Part shown: positions 19,671-30,000 of the stretch, piece after piece
Numbering within the stretch: the stretch's first letter is position 1
How the letters are laid out: each line of letters begins with the position of its first letter
NCBI RefSeq assembly: GCF_900156655.1
Contig: NZ_FTOG01000011.1
Coordinates: 82,743 to 146,742, forward strand
Length of the DNA: 64,000 nt
Direction: 5' to 3'
Source: Rhodobacter aestuarii
GTDB lineage: Bacteria; Pseudomonadota; Alphaproteobacteria; Rhodobacterales; Rhodobacteraceae
Translations under genes and position numbers: made by a program
The notes under the pieces: model-generated
Seen by the model: only the letters and a program-made list of their open reading frames with translations
The model's database searches: none
What the model was told of the DNA's origin: nothing

Positions 19671-20471
19671 TTAAAGGGTTTTCAGCATTCGGCGCAGGAT
19701 CTTTTCAAACTTGGCGGCACCAAGGGGGGCCATCGCCTTGGTTTGCTCGTGGCTGATTTGTTCATTCGCCATGCCAGCGCCCATATTTGTCATCACCGAC
19801 ACGGCGGCGACCCGCAGGCCCAAAAAGCGCGCAAGGATCACCTCAGGTACGGTCGACATGCCCACTGCATCGGCCCCAAGGATTTTTGCCGCGCGAATTT
19901 CGGCGGGTGTTTCAAAGGACGGGCCAGAGAACCAGCAATAGACCCCTTCGGGAAGCGCGAGCCCCTCAGCTTCGGCGGCGGCTTTGAGTTGCCCACGCAG
20001 GCCCGGATCATGGGCCTCGGTCATCGGCACAAAGCGCGCATCTGTTGGCTCACCAATCAGCGGGTTGGCACCTGCAAAGTTGATATGGTCATTCAGCAGC
20101 ATCAGCCCGCCGGGGGGAATGTCGGCGCGTAGGCTACCGGCGGCATTGGTCAACAGGAGCTGATCGCAGCCCAGATCGCGCAGCACCTCTAAGGCCAGCC
20201 GCATCTCGGCGGGGTTGCCATGTTCATAGTAATGCACGCGCCCGCCAAACACCGCGACCCGCACGCCCTCAAGCGTGCCAATCGCGAGTTTTGGGTTGTG
20301 ACCTGACACCCCCGCTTGCGGAAAACCCGGCAGGTCGGTGTAAGGGATCGCGACGCCCTCTACCTCGTCGGCGATATGACCAAGCCCGGAGCCCAGCACC
20401 AAGCCCAAGACAGGCGGGGTGGAACCCGCGCGGGCACGGATCAGGCGGGCGAGTTCAGCGCTCCTTGACAT
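19671..20471 (-). CDS. punA: Purine nucleoside phosphorylase (trimeric, PNP family 2)
   Basis: Phosphorolysis of inosine/guanosine to free base and ribose-1-phosphate. It is 266 residues from ATG 20471 (MSRSAELARLI). Motifs are LGLVLGSGLGHIAD, SGHNPKLAIGTLEG, GGRVHYYEHGNP (phosphate/ribose contacts), LTNAAGSLR and DAVGMSTVPEVILAR. The start lies 17 bp inside the upstream ABC permease gene, so it is the last gene of the importer operon. This supports the importer carrying purine nucleosides, which are cleaved after uptake. Confidence 0.92.
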   Translation of the reverse strand: MSRSAELARLIRARAGSTPPVLGLVLGSGLGHIADEVEGVAIPYTDLPGFPQAGVSGHNPKLAIGTLEGVRVAVFGGRVHYYEHGNPAEMRLALEVLRDLGCDQLLLTNAAGSLRADIPPGGLMLLNDHINFAGANPLIGEPTDARFVPMTEAHDPGLRGQLKAAAEAEGLALPEGVYCWFSGPSFETPAEIRAAKILGADAVGMSTVPEVILARFLGLRVAAVSVMTNMGAGMANEQISHEQTKAMAPLGAAKFEKILRRMLKTL

Positions 20472-21426
20472 AGGGTTGGCCTCCGGCGCGTGGGGGGATC
20501 GCGCGGCCCACAAAGCCCGCCAAAACGATCACAGTCAAAATGTAAGGCAGGGCATCCAGCGCCGAGACCGGGATTTTCATGTGCAACGTGCCCTCGATCA
20601 CATCGGGGCGCAACGCAATGGCCTGCAAGAAACCAAAGAGCATGGTCGCGCCAAGCGCATACCAAGGCCGCCATTTGGCGAAGATCAGCGCGGCAAGGGC
20701 AATATAGCCGCGCCCCGCCGTCATCTCGCGGCCAAAACCCGCTTGCAAAGAGGTCGCCATATAGGCCCCGGCAATGCCGCACAAAACGCCGGTCAGCATC
20801 ACCGCAGTATAGCGCAGGCCGATGACCGAAACGCCTGCGGTATCCACCGATTCCGGGTTTTCCCCCACAGCCCGCAGCCGCAGGCCAAAGCGGGTACGGT
20901 AAAGCAGCCACCATGTCAGCGGCACAGCCGCAAGCGCGATATAAACGAGCAGGGAATGGCCCGAGATCACCTTGGCATAGAAGGGCCCGAAATAGGGCAC
21001 GGAGGCCAGCGCCTCTGCCCCCGGCAAGGTTATCGCCTGAAACCGGGCATCGCCAGTCAGCGGCGGCGTGCGCCCGCCTTGGTGAAACAGCGTTTGCGAG
21101 ATGAGCACCGTCGCGCCCGAGGCCACGAAGTTGAGCGCCACGCCCGAAATAAGCTGGTTGCCCCGGAAGGTGATGGAGGCGAGCCCGTGGATCAGCGCGA
21201 AAATAAGCGAGGCCACAATCCCCGCACCAAGGCCAAGCCATGCCGAACCCGTCATCGCCGCCACCGCGCCCGAGGCCATTGCAGCCATCAGCATCTTGCC
21301 TTCAAGCCCGATGTCAAAAATGCCCGCACGTTCGGAATAAAGCCCCGCCAAACAAGCAAGCAGAAGCGGCGTGCCCAAACGCAGGGTGGAGCCCAAAACC
21401 TCGATCAGCGTTGCGTAATCCATCAC
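20455..21426 (-). CDS. Nucleoside ABC transporter permease (YufQ/NupQ-like)
   Basis: A 323-residue inner-membrane permease of the BPD_transp_2 family used by BMP-type importers. About nine hydrophobic helices are seen; FDIGLEGKMLMAAMASG is the conserved region that in this family follows the second helix, and GENPESVDTAGVSVIGLRY is the ATPase-coupling loop (EAA-like). It overlaps the preceding permease gene by 4 bp (ATGA) and the PNP gene by 17 bp. It pairs with the 362-residue permease to form the membrane channel. Confidence 0.9.
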   Translation of the reverse strand: MMDYATLIEVLGSTLRLGTPLLLACLAGLYSERAGIFDIGLEGKMLMAAMASGAVAAMTGSAWLGLGAGIVASLIFALIHGLASITFRGNQLISGVALNFVASGATVLISQTLFHQGGRTPPLTGDARFQAITLPGAEALASVPYFGPFYAKVISGHSLLVYIALAAVPLTWWLLYRTRFGLRLRAVGENPESVDTAGVSVIGLRYTAVMLTGVLCGIAGAYMATSLQAGFGREMTAGRGYIALAALIFAKWRPWYALGATMLFGFLQAIALRPDVIEGTLHMKIPVSALDALPYILTVIVLAGFVGRAIPPRAGGQPYVKER

Positions 21427-22511
21427 ACAGCCCCCCGTGCCAAGCGGAAGAAGGGCACGAGCATCATCCGCACCATCGTGTCGAGTGCGCCCGTGAACAA
21501 GATCACCAGCCCCTGAAGCAGCAGACGCAATTCAATCGGGATTGTGGTCCAAAGCCCCATCTCGGCCCCCCCTTGATAGAGGAAGCCAAACAGCAGTGCG
21601 GCCAAAAACACGCCAAACGGGTGGTTTCGCCCCATCAGTGCCACGGCAATGCCAATGAACCCCGCCCCTTCTGACGCGTTTTGCACCAGCCGCTCAGATT
21701 CCCCCATGACGTTGTTGATCGCCATCATCCCTGCCAAGCCGCCCGAAATAAGCATTGCCAGCATGATCACCTTCACGGGCGAGATCCCGGCATAGCGTGC
21801 CGCACTTTCTGATTTGCCAAAGGCGCGGATTTCATAGCCAAGCTTGGTGCGCCACAGCAGGGCCCAAACCGCAAAACAGGCCGCGACCGCCGCAAAGAAG
21901 CTGACATTGGCGGGCACTTTGTTCGAGAAGATCAGATCAAGCCCCGGAATTTGCCCAAAGTTTGGCAGCTTTGCCCCCTCTGGGAAGCGGGCGGAGGCCG
22001 GGTCCATCTGCCCCACAGGGCGCAGCACCTCAACCAGCATGTACACGATGAAAGCCGCGCCGATATAGTTGAACATGATCGTGGTGATCACGATATGGCT
22101 GCCGCGTTTTGCTTGTAACCATGCGGGAATGGCGGCCCAAGCGGCCCCAAAGAGTGCCGCCCCAGCGGTCGCGGCAACAAGCGCCAGCGACCAATGCGGC
22201 CAAGGCAGCGCTAGGCACACAAGTGCCACCCCCAAACCGCCAAGTTGCGCCTGCCCTTCGCCGCCGATGTTGAACTGCCCGGCGTGATAAGCGACCGTCA
22301 CGGCAAGCCCTGTGAAGATGAAAGAGGTGGTGTAGTAAAGCGTATAGCCCCAGCCATAGGGGGAGCCAATCGCGCCATCGACCATCACCGTCACGGCCTC
22401 GATCGGGTCGCCACCAATCGCCAAAATCACGATGGCCGAAATGACCGCCGCCAGCAAAAGCGAGATGAAGGGCACCAGAACAAGGTCTGCCCAAGTGGGG
22501 AGTTTGGTCAT
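21423..22511 (-). CDS. Nucleoside ABC transporter permease (YufP/NupP-like)
   Basis: A 362-residue permease of the BPD_transp_2 family. It contains FNIGGEGQAQLGGLGVALV, the conserved motif of the larger permease in BMP-type systems, and FGKSESAARYAGISPVKVIML as coupling loop. About ten membrane segments are present. It overlaps both neighbours by 4 bp, giving strict translational coupling in the order BMP protein, ATPase, permease 1, permease 2, PNP. Confidence 0.9.
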   Translation of the reverse strand: MTKLPTWADLVLVPFISLLLAAVISAIVILAIGGDPIEAVTVMVDGAIGSPYGWGYTLYYTTSFIFTGLAVTVAYHAGQFNIGGEGQAQLGGLGVALVCLALPWPHWSLALVAATAGAALFGAAWAAIPAWLQAKRGSHIVITTIMFNYIGAAFIVYMLVEVLRPVGQMDPASARFPEGAKLPNFGQIPGLDLIFSNKVPANVSFFAAVAACFAVWALLWRTKLGYEIRAFGKSESAARYAGISPVKVIMLAMLISGGLAGMMAINNVMGESERLVQNASEGAGFIGIAVALMGRNHPFGVFLAALLFGFLYQGGAEMGLWTTIPIELRLLLQGLVILFTGALDTMVRMMLVPFFRLARGAV

Positions 22512-24109
22512 TCTGCCGCCCCTTTGGTTTGCGCAACCCCGGCCATCAACAGGCCCAACTCACGCTCATTCGTCTCGGCGGGCAGCCGCTCGCCCATGAT
22601 CTGGCCGTCAAACATCACCGCAATCCGGTCAGAGAGTGACATGATCTCATCAAGCTCGACCGAAACGAGCAGCACCGCAGCCCCCGCATCGCGCAATTCC
22701 ACAATGCGGCGATGGATGAATTCAATCGCGCCAATATCCACGCCGCGTGTCGGTTGCCCGACAAGCAAGAGCACCGGGTTACGCTCAATCTCGCGCGCCA
22801 GAACGATCTTTTGCTGGTTCCCGCCAGAGAAGCTTTGCGCGGGCAGGTGCGGGTTGGGCGGGCGCACGTCAAAGCGCTCCATCTTGCCTTCGGTGTCGCG
22901 GATGATCGCCGCGTTGTCCATAAAGAGCCCGCTGGCCTGATAGTCTTTGGCGCCGTGATAGCCAAAAGCCACGTTTTCCCATGCGCTGAAATCCAAGATC
23001 AGGCCAAGGTGATGGCGATCTTCGGGCACATGGGCAATGCCGCGCGCCCGCCGGGTTTGCCCGGTGGCCCCATGGCCAGCCAGCACGACCTCCTGCCCCT
23101 GCACCTCCATCCGGCCCGTGACCTTGCCCGCGCCAAAACCGCCCAAAACCTCAAGCAATTCGGATTGGCCGTTGCCCGCCACCCCAGCAATGCCCAAAAT
23201 CTCGCCCGCGCGAATGGTCAGGCTCACACCCTTAAGTCGATCAACTCCTTCGGCATCGGTGACGCGCAGGTTTTCCAGCTTCAGCACCGTATCGCCCGGA
23301 TTTGCGGGCGCTTTCGGCACATGCATCAGCACTTTGCGGCCCACCATCAACTCCGCCAACTCCTCGGGCGAGGTCTCGGCGGTTTTGACGGTGGCCACCA
23401 TCTCGCCGCGCCGCATCACGGAAACGGAATCCGTGATCTCCATAATCTCGCGCAGCTTATGGGTGATCAGAATGATCGTTTTGCCCTGCTCTTTCAGGCC
23501 ACGCAGGATGCGAAACAGGTGATCGGCCTCATCGGGGGTCAACACGCCCGTGGGCTCATCCAAAATCAAAATATCGGCGTGGCGATAAAGCGCTTTTAAA
23601 ATCTCCACGCGCTGCTGATGGCCCACCGAAAGCTCTTCAATCACCGCATCGGGGTCAACATCCAGCTCATATTCCTCGGCCAAATGCGCCAGCGTTTTGC
23701 GCGCCTTGGCAAGCGAGGGGCGAAGCAGCGCCCCGTCTTCCGCGCCCAGAATGACATTCTCGAGCACGGTGAAATTCTGCACCAGCTTGAAGTGCTGGAA
23801 CACCATCCCGATGCCCGCGCGGATCGCAGCTTGGCTATCATGGATGATGGTCGGCCGGCCATTGATCAAGATCTCGCCCGCATCGGCGCGGTAGAACCCG
23901 TATAGGATCGACATCAAGGTCGATTTGCCCGCGCCATTTTCGCCGATAATGCCGTGGATCGTGCCCGGCATCACGCGAATGGAAATATCCTTGTTTGCCT
24001 GCACCGGCCCGAAGGCCTTGGAAATGCCGCGCAACTCAATTGCCGGGGCCGCAGCCCCGGAAAGGGCGGCAGTTGCCTGCCGCCCCGCATCCGTCGTCTC
24101 TGTCATCAT
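22508..24109 (-). CDS. Nucleoside ABC transporter ATP-binding protein (YufO/NupO-like, two ABC domains)
   Basis: A 533-residue cytoplasmic ATPase with two fused nucleotide-binding domains. Domain 1 (about 25-260) has GENGAGKSTLM (Walker A), ELSVGHQQRVEI (signature) and LILDEPTGVLTP (Walker B). Domain 2 (about 280-520) has GVAGNGQSELLEV in place of a classical P-loop Lys, as usual in this family, with SFSGGNQQKIVLAREI and LLVGQPTRGVDIGA. That asymmetric pattern matches the sugar/nucleoside (RbsA/BmpA) importer ATPases. It overlaps neighbours by 4 bp on both sides. Confidence 0.92.
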   Translation of the reverse strand: MMTETTDAGRQATAALSGAAAPAIELRGISKAFGPVQANKDISIRVMPGTIHGIIGENGAGKSTLMSILYGFYRADAGEILINGRPTIIHDSQAAIRAGIGMVFQHFKLVQNFTVLENVILGAEDGALLRPSLAKARKTLAHLAEEYELDVDPDAVIEELSVGHQQRVEILKALYRHADILILDEPTGVLTPDEADHLFRILRGLKEQGKTIILITHKLREIMEITDSVSVMRRGEMVATVKTAETSPEELAELMVGRKVLMHVPKAPANPGDTVLKLENLRVTDAEGVDRLKGVSLTIRAGEILGIAGVAGNGQSELLEVLGGFGAGKVTGRMEVQGQEVVLAGHGATGQTRRARGIAHVPEDRHHLGLILDFSAWENVAFGYHGAKDYQASGLFMDNAAIIRDTEGKMERFDVRPPNPHLPAQSFSGGNQQKIVLAREIERNPVLLLVGQPTRGVDIGAIEFIHRRIVELRDAGAAVLLVSVELDEIMSLSDRIAVMFDGQIMGERLPAETNERELGLLMAGVAQTKGAAE

Positions 24110-25095
24110 TCCACCGGGCAGGTGTTGTCCGTCATGTAATCGTGCACCTCGATCTCACCCGCGACGATCTTCGCAGCGGCTTCATCGACGGCGGCTTTCA
24201 TCTCGTCGGTGACGAGTTCGGCGTTGAATTCATCCAGCGCATAGCTCACGCCATTGTCGGCAAGCCCCGAAACGATCACGCCGGTTTCCAGATCGGCACC
24301 TTCCATGAAGGCCTCATAAACCGACAGGTCCACGCGCTTGACCATCGAGGTCAGCATGTTGCCCGGATGCATGTAGTTTTGGTTGCTATCGACACCGATG
24401 CCCAAAATCCCCTCATCGGCAACCGTTTGCAAGATGCCAAGGCCGGTTGAACCCGCCGCCGAGAACACAACATCCGCACCTTGCGCGATTTGCGCCTTGG
24501 TCAATTCGGACCCTTTCACCGGATCGTTCCACGCCGCAGGAGTCGTGCCGGTCATGTTGTAGACCACTTTCACATCCGGGTTCGCCGCTTTCGCGCCTTG
24601 GGCATAGCCGCATTCAAACTTGCGGATCAGCGGAATATCCATGCCACCAACAAAGCCAACAACCCCGGTTTTCGAGGCCATCGCCGCCATCATGCCGACA
24701 AGATAGGAGCCTTGCTCTTCTTGGAACACGACCGAGCGGACGTTCGGCTGATCCACCACCATGTCGATGATGGCAAATTTCGTGTCCGGGTAATCCGGGG
24801 CCACGGTGTTGAGCACATCGCCAAAGGCAAAGCCCGTCATCACGATCGGGTTCGCACCCGATTCCGCGAAGCGCCGCAGCGCCTGTTCGCGCTGCGCTTC
24901 AGACTGCATTTCCAATTCTTTGTAGGTGCCGCCTGTTTCTGCGGCCCAACGCTCGGCGCCGTTGAAGGCCGCTTCGTTGAAGGATTTGTCGAACTTGCCA
25001 CCAAGGTCAAAAATCAGCGCCGGATCGGCAGCCGCCGCGCCTGCAAAAAGCGCCAGCGTCGCTGCGGCGCCGAGGAAATGTTTCGTCATGGTCAT
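24106..25095 (-). CDS. BMP family nucleoside-binding periplasmic protein
   Basis: A 329-residue substrate-binding protein of the basic membrane protein (PnrA/Med) family. It has a Sec signal peptide (MTMTKHFLGAAATLALFAGAAAA) and no lipobox, so it is periplasmic rather than lipidated. FDLGGKFDKSFNEAAFNGAERW and VGFVGGMDIPLIRKFECGYAQGA are the purine-nucleoside pocket motifs of the family. It is the first gene of the importer operon; a sigma70-type promoter lies about 75-105 bp upstream. Together with PNP at the end of the operon it suggests purine nucleoside salvage. Confidence 0.92.
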   Translation of the reverse strand: MTMTKHFLGAAATLALFAGAAAADPALIFDLGGKFDKSFNEAAFNGAERWAAETGGTYKELEMQSEAQREQALRRFAESGANPIVMTGFAFGDVLNTVAPDYPDTKFAIIDMVVDQPNVRSVVFQEEQGSYLVGMMAAMASKTGVVGFVGGMDIPLIRKFECGYAQGAKAANPDVKVVYNMTGTTPAAWNDPVKGSELTKAQIAQGADVVFSAAGSTGLGILQTVADEGILGIGVDSNQNYMHPGNMLTSMVKRVDLSVYEAFMEGADLETGVIVSGLADNGVSYALDEFNAELVTDEMKAAVDEAAAKIVAGEIEVHDYMTDNTCPVE

Positions 25096-25169
25096 GGATC
25101 ACTCCCGGTCATTGTTGCGCGTCCCCCCCAAGGAACGCCAGTGGCGGGGCAAGCCCGCGGACCTCGCGA

Positions 25170-25198
25170 ATTAGGGCTCTGAAACCGGGGGCGGTCAA
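25170..25198 (-). promoter_or_regulatory. Sigma70-type promoter of the nucleoside importer operon
   Basis: On the minus strand, TTGACC (-35) is followed after a 17-bp spacer by CCTAAT (-10), 75 bp before the BMP gene start. The perfect 14-bp palindrome TAGGCAGCTGCCTA (25239-25252), which overlaps the rimI stop, lies upstream and could be an operator. Sequence-based only. Confidence 0.5.
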
Positions 25199-25249
25199 GC
25201 GGGTTTTTGGCTGTCGTCGCGTCTTGATGCGCAGATCCTAGGCAGCTGC

Positions 25250-25660
25250 CTAAAGCGCTTGCACCAGAACCAGCGCATCCTCTGCACTGCCGTCCGGCGC
25301 GTGGTAATAGCGCTTACGCCGCCCGGCTTCTGTCCAACCCGTGCAGCCATAAAGGGCCTGAGCAGCAGCGTTTGAGGCCGCAACTTCCAAAAATGCTGTC
25401 GTCGCGCCGCGACTGCGGGCCTCGACCGAAAACGCCGTCACGAGTTTCATACCCGTGCCTTGCCGCCGAGCTTGTGGGTCAACGGCGAGGGTAAGCAATT
25501 CGGCCTCATCCGCCACGACCCGGCCCAACAGAAACCCGGTGGCTTCGATGCAAAGAAAGCACTGCGGGCTTGCCAAAAGATCGGCGAATTCCGCCGCAGA
25601 CCATGGCCGCGGGGTGGTGAAGCAAGTGGCATGTAATTGGGCAAGGGCGGCGGGGTCCAT
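25250..25660 (-). CDS. rimI: Ribosomal protein S18-alanine N-acetyltransferase-like GNAT
   Basis: A 136-residue GNAT acetyltransferase. The acetyl-CoA binding motif RRQGTGMKLV (R/QxxGxG) follows ELLTLAVDPQARR, and the C-terminal segment EVAASNAAAQALYGCTGWTEAGRRKRYY is typical of RimI (N-A-Q-LY--GF). Its ATG overlaps the tsaB stop by one base. The tsaB-rimI pairing is common and supports the RimI assignment. There is a 154-bp gap to the BMP gene downstream. Confidence 0.88.
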   Translation of the reverse strand: MDPAALAQLHATCFTTPRPWSAAEFADLLASPQCFLCIEATGFLLGRVVADEAELLTLAVDPQARRQGTGMKLVTAFSVEARSRGATTAFLEVAASNAAAQALYGCTGWTEAGRRKRYYHAPDGSAEDALVLVQAL

Positions 25661-26271
25661 CAGTCCAGCAACACCGGAGGCGGATCAGACGGCGGCGCGG
25701 CATCGGCCCCGCGCAGATATAGCGGCGCGGGTTTAGGCTGCGGGGTCTCGGCGCGCGATGCGGCGACCCGGGCAATGGCCACGGCGAGCGGGAAAGTCGC
25801 TTGCTCCGGTGTAAGGATCGGCGTGCCTGCCAGTTCCGCCTGAAATACCCCTGCGGGCTCCAAGCGGGGCGGCTCTGCACCTGCGTCGGTAAAGCGCTGT
25901 GCATAAGCCTCGCCGCGCCGTGCATCGAGCATCACCGCAATCGGGCGCGCCGCGCCTTCGGCAACCGCCTCGAAACTGGAAACCCCAATCGCGGGAATGC
26001 CAAGGCTCAACGCTAGGCCCCGCGCGGCAGAAACCGAAATCCGCACGCCAGTAAAATTGCCCGGCCCAATGCCAACACCAATGGCGGCAAGGTCGCGCCA
26101 ATTATGACCTGCCTCGGCGAGAAGCTTTTCCAACAACGGCATCAGCCGTTCGGCCTGCCCCTTCGCCATCTCTTCCAGCCGATGCGCCAGCACCGTCTCG
26201 CCTTGCAGCAAAGCGGCCGCGCAATGCGCGGCCGATGTGTCAAAGGCAAGGGTCAGAGCCTCACTGCGCAA
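25660..26271 (-). CDS. tsaB: tRNA threonylcarbamoyladenosine biosynthesis protein TsaB
   Basis: Partner of TsaD/TsaE in making t6A37 of ANN-decoding tRNAs. A 203-residue ASKHA-fold protein beginning LTLAFDTSAAHCAAALL, with IGVGIGPGNFTGVRISVSAARGLALSLG, the diagnostic GPGSFTGLRIG-type loop. The start codon lies 11 bp inside the nfu gene, so the two are translationally coupled. The C-terminal region is Pro-rich and divergent, as often seen in Rhodobacteraceae. Confidence 0.93.
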   Translation of the reverse strand: MRSEALTLAFDTSAAHCAAALLQGETVLAHRLEEMAKGQAERLMPLLEKLLAEAGHNWRDLAAIGVGIGPGNFTGVRISVSAARGLALSLGIPAIGVSSFEAVAEGAARPIAVMLDARRGEAYAQRFTDAGAEPPRLEPAGVFQAELAGTPILTPEQATFPLAVAIARVAASRAETPQPKPAPLYLRGADAAPPSDPPPVLLD

Positions 26272-26827
26272 CGGCGCGCACCTCGCTGACCTCGGGGATA
26301 TAATGGCGCAAAAGGTTCTCGATGCCCATTTTCAGCGTGTAGGTCGAAGACGGGCAGCCCGCGCAAGCACCTTGCATATGCAGGTAAACCACGCCCTTTT
26401 CAAAGCCGTGGAAGGTGATGTCGCCGCCATCTTGCGCCACAGCGGGGCGCACACGGGTGTCGAGCAATTCTTTGATCTGGGCGATGATCGCGCCATCTTC
26501 GCCATCGTCAGCGCCGCCTTCGGTATGGCCACCGCTGGCCGCCCCCATCAGCACCGGCTGGCCGGATTGGTAATGCTCCATGATCGCGCCCAAAATCGCT
26601 GGGCGGGCATGGGCCCAATCGGTGGCATCGTCTTTGGTGACGGTGACAAAATCAGAACCCAAAAACACGCCCTTCACCCCGGCCACGCGGAAAATACGCC
26701 CCGCCAAAGGCGAAACCTGCGCAGCTTCCTCAGAGGTGAAATCGGCGCTGCCTTTGGGCAGAACTTCCTGCCCCGGCAGGAATTTGAGCGTCGCGGGGTT
26801 CGGGGTGGTCTCGGTCTGGATGAACAT
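26261..26827 (-). CDS. nfuA: NifU family Fe-S scaffold/carrier protein (Nfu type)
   Basis: A 188-residue iron-sulfur cluster carrier. The N-terminal Nfu_N domain (MFIQTETTPNPATLKFLPG) joins by a Gly/Asp-rich linker (GGHTEGGADDGEDG) to a C-terminal NifU domain with the cluster-binding CAGC pair in MQGACAGCPSSTYTLK. The architecture matches alphaproteobacterial/mitochondrial NFU1 proteins. It heads the nfu-tsaB-rimI run. AAGGAGG lies a few bases before the ATG. Confidence 0.92.
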   Translation of the reverse strand: MFIQTETTPNPATLKFLPGQEVLPKGSADFTSEEAAQVSPLAGRIFRVAGVKGVFLGSDFVTVTKDDATDWAHARPAILGAIMEHYQSGQPVLMGAASGGHTEGGADDGEDGAIIAQIKELLDTRVRPAVAQDGGDITFHGFEKGVVYLHMQGACAGCPSSTYTLKMGIENLLRHYIPEVSEVRAVAQ

Positions 26828-26945
26828 GGCGTGCCTCCTTGGCTTGAGGCAGATATGCGCCTTCTGACCAAATTCGTCAAGTTTTGGCCGACCTCACAAA
26901 GCCGCACCCCAAGTCACGGCACGGGATTTGCGGCCGTTTTCCATC

Positions 26946-26980
26946 AAAAAGCCCCCGCGCAAGGGCATTGCGCGGGGGCC
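26946..26980 (-). terminator. Rho-independent terminator of the rpoBC operon
   Basis: On the minus strand GCCCCCGCGCAA and TTGCGCGGGGGC form a 12-bp stem around five bases, followed by TTTTTG. It lies 23 bp after the rpoC stop. Confidence 0.9.
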
Positions 26981-27002
26981 TGTTTCTAAACGCGTCAGCC
27001 GA

Positions 27003-30000
27003 TCAATCGCGGCTTTCGGGCGTTTCCACCGGGCCGAAATCGGCCTCTTCGTAGGCGGTGTCGATCGGCGCGGCGAGCGCGGCGGCCTCGGCAGCCTCGG
27101 CGCGACGCGCCTCGATCACCGTGTGGTCGCGTTCGGCAGCGATCTTGCGGACCTTGGTGGTGGCCCCACCCGTACCCGCCGGGATCAGACGGCCGACGAT
27201 GACGTTTTCCTTCAGGCCGACAAGCTTATCGCGTTTGCCTTGCACCGAAGCCTCGGTGAGCACGCGCGTCGTTTCTTGGAACGACGCCGCCGAGATGAAG
27301 GACCGCGTTTGCAACGAGGCTTTGGTGATCCCGAGCAGCACCGGCTCGCCCGTAGCGGCACGGCCACCACGCGCTTCGACTTTGGCGTTCTCTTCGTCGA
27401 ACTCCGACTTGTCGATATGCTCGCCTTTCAGCAGCGTGGTATCGCCGCTGTCGAGGATTTCGATCTTTTGCAGCATTTGCCGCACGATCACCTCGATGTG
27501 CTTGTCGTTGATCTTCACGCCTTGCAGACGATACACGTCTTGCACTTCGTCGATCAGATATTCGGCCAGCGCCTCGATCCCCATGATACGCAGAATGTCA
27601 TGCGGGGCCGGGTTGCCATCCATGATGTAGTCACCCTTCTGCACGAAGTCGCCCTCTTGCACCGGGATGTGCTTACCTTTCGGCACCATGTATTCGACCG
27701 GCTCGAGACCCTCTTGCGCGGGTTCGATCGCGATGCGGCGCTTGTTCTTATAGTCTTTACCAAAGCGCACATAGCCATCAAGTTCGGCGATGATCGCGTG
27801 ATCTTTCGGACGACGGGCTTCGAACAGTTCCGCCACGCGGGGAAGACCCCCGGTGATGTCTTTGGTCTTCGCACCTTCGCGCGGGATACGCGCAACCACG
27901 TCACCGGCCTTCACCTCTTGTCCCTCTTCGATCGAGAGAATGGCGTCCACCGACATCGGATAGGTCACCGGGTTGCCTGCATCGTTGCGGACCGGCTCAC
28001 CATCGGCATTGACGATGATGATCTCGGGCTTCAGGTCGTTGCCTTTCGGCGCCGAGCGCCAATCGGTCACGATCTTCTGCGTCATACCGGTGGCATCGTC
28101 GGTCTCGTCGCGCACCGAAATGCCCGAAACGAGGTCGACGAATTTCGCCACACCCGATTTTTCCGCGATGATCGGCAGGGTATAGGGGTCCCATTCGAAC
28201 AGCTTTTCGCCGCGTTTGACCGCTTGGCCTTCCTTGACGAAGAGCTTGGTGCCGTAGCCCAGCTTGTGGCTGGCGCGTTCCTCGCCCTGATCGGACATGA
28301 TCGCGATCTGCATGTTACGGCCCATCACGATCTGCTCGCCCGCCTCGTTCACGAGGATATTGGCGTTGCGGAACTCGATGGCGCCTTCATGCGAGGCCTC
28401 AAGGAACGACTGCTGGCCACCTTGCGCAATACCGCCGATGTGGAAGGTCCGCATCGTCAGCTGCGTGCCGGGTTCCCCAATCGACTGCGCCGCGATGATA
28501 CCCACAGCTTCGCCTTGGTTCACCAGCGTACCGCGGGCAAGGTCACGACCGTAGCAAAGCGCGCAAACGCCCTCTTCGGCCTCACAGGTCAGCGCCGAGC
28601 GGATGCGGATCGATTGGATCGCATTTTGCTCGATCAGGTCGGCTTTACGCTCGTCGATCAGCTCGTTTTTGCGCACCAGCACCTCATCGGTGCCCGGAAC
28701 CATCACGTCATCGGCCGCAACCCGGCCCAGAACGCGTTCCGAAAGCGGCGCGACCACTTCACCGTCGTTCACCGCGGCCGAAGCCGTGATGGCACGCTCG
28801 GTGCCGCAGTCATGCGAGCGCACGATGCAATCTTGGGCAACGTCGACCAGACGACGGGTCAGATACCCCGAGTTCGCCGTTTTAAGCGCAGTGTCGGCCA
28901 GACCCTTACGGGCGCCGTGGGTCGAGTTGAAGTACTCGAGCACGGTCAGGCCTTCTTTAAAGTTCGAGATGATCGGCGTTTCGATGATCTCGCCCGACGG
29001 TTTGGCCATCAGGCCGCGCATCCCGCCAAGCTGTTTCATCTGCGCCGGCGAACCCCGCGCCCCGGAGTGGGACATCATGTAGACCGAGTTCGGCTCTTTC
29101 TCCATGCCCGCATCATCGACGCGAACCGCAGAAATCTCCTTCATCATCTCGGCCGCAACGGCATCCGAGCATTTCGACCAAGCATCGACGACTTTGTTGT
29201 ACTTCTCACCTTGGGTGATCAGACCGTCCATGTACTGCTGTTCGAACTCTTTGACCTGCTCGCGCACGCCATCGACGATTTCCCATTTGCGTTCCGGGAT
29301 CAGCATGTCGTCCTTACCGAACGAGATACCGGCCTTAAACGCTTCGCGGAACCCAAGACCCATGATTTGGTCACAGAAGATCACCGACTCTTTCTGACCG
29401 CAGTAGCGGTAGACGGTGTCGATGACGTTTTGCACGTCTTTCTTCCGCAGCGGGCGGTTCACAAGGTCATAGGGCGCTTTGGTGTTGAGTGGCAAAAGCG
29501 CGCCAAGACGCACGCGGCCCGGGGTGGTGTCATACCGTTTCCAGACCTCGTTGCCCTCTTCGTCGATTTGCTTGACGCGGGCTTTGACTTTGGCGTGCAG
29601 GTGCACGGTGCCCGAGTTCAGCGCGTGTTCGACTTCCTCAACCGAGGAGAACACCATGCCTTCGCCCGGCATCCCGGCCCGTTCCATGGTCGTGTAGTAA
29701 AGACCAAGCACCATGTCTTGCGACGGAACGATGATCGGCGCGCCGTTGGCGGGCGACAGAACGTTGTTCGTCGACATCATCAGCACGCGGGCTTCCAGCT
29801 GGGCTTCCAGCGAAAGCGGCACGTGAACGGCCATCTGGTCACCGTCGAAGTCAGCGTTAAACGCCGAGCAAACGAGCGGGTGCAGCTGGATCGCTTTACC
29901 TTCGATCAGTTGCGGCTCGAAGGCTTGGATGCCCAGACGGTGCAGCGTCGGTGCGCGGTTCAGCAACACCGGGTGTTCGCGGATCACCTCGTCCAGAATA

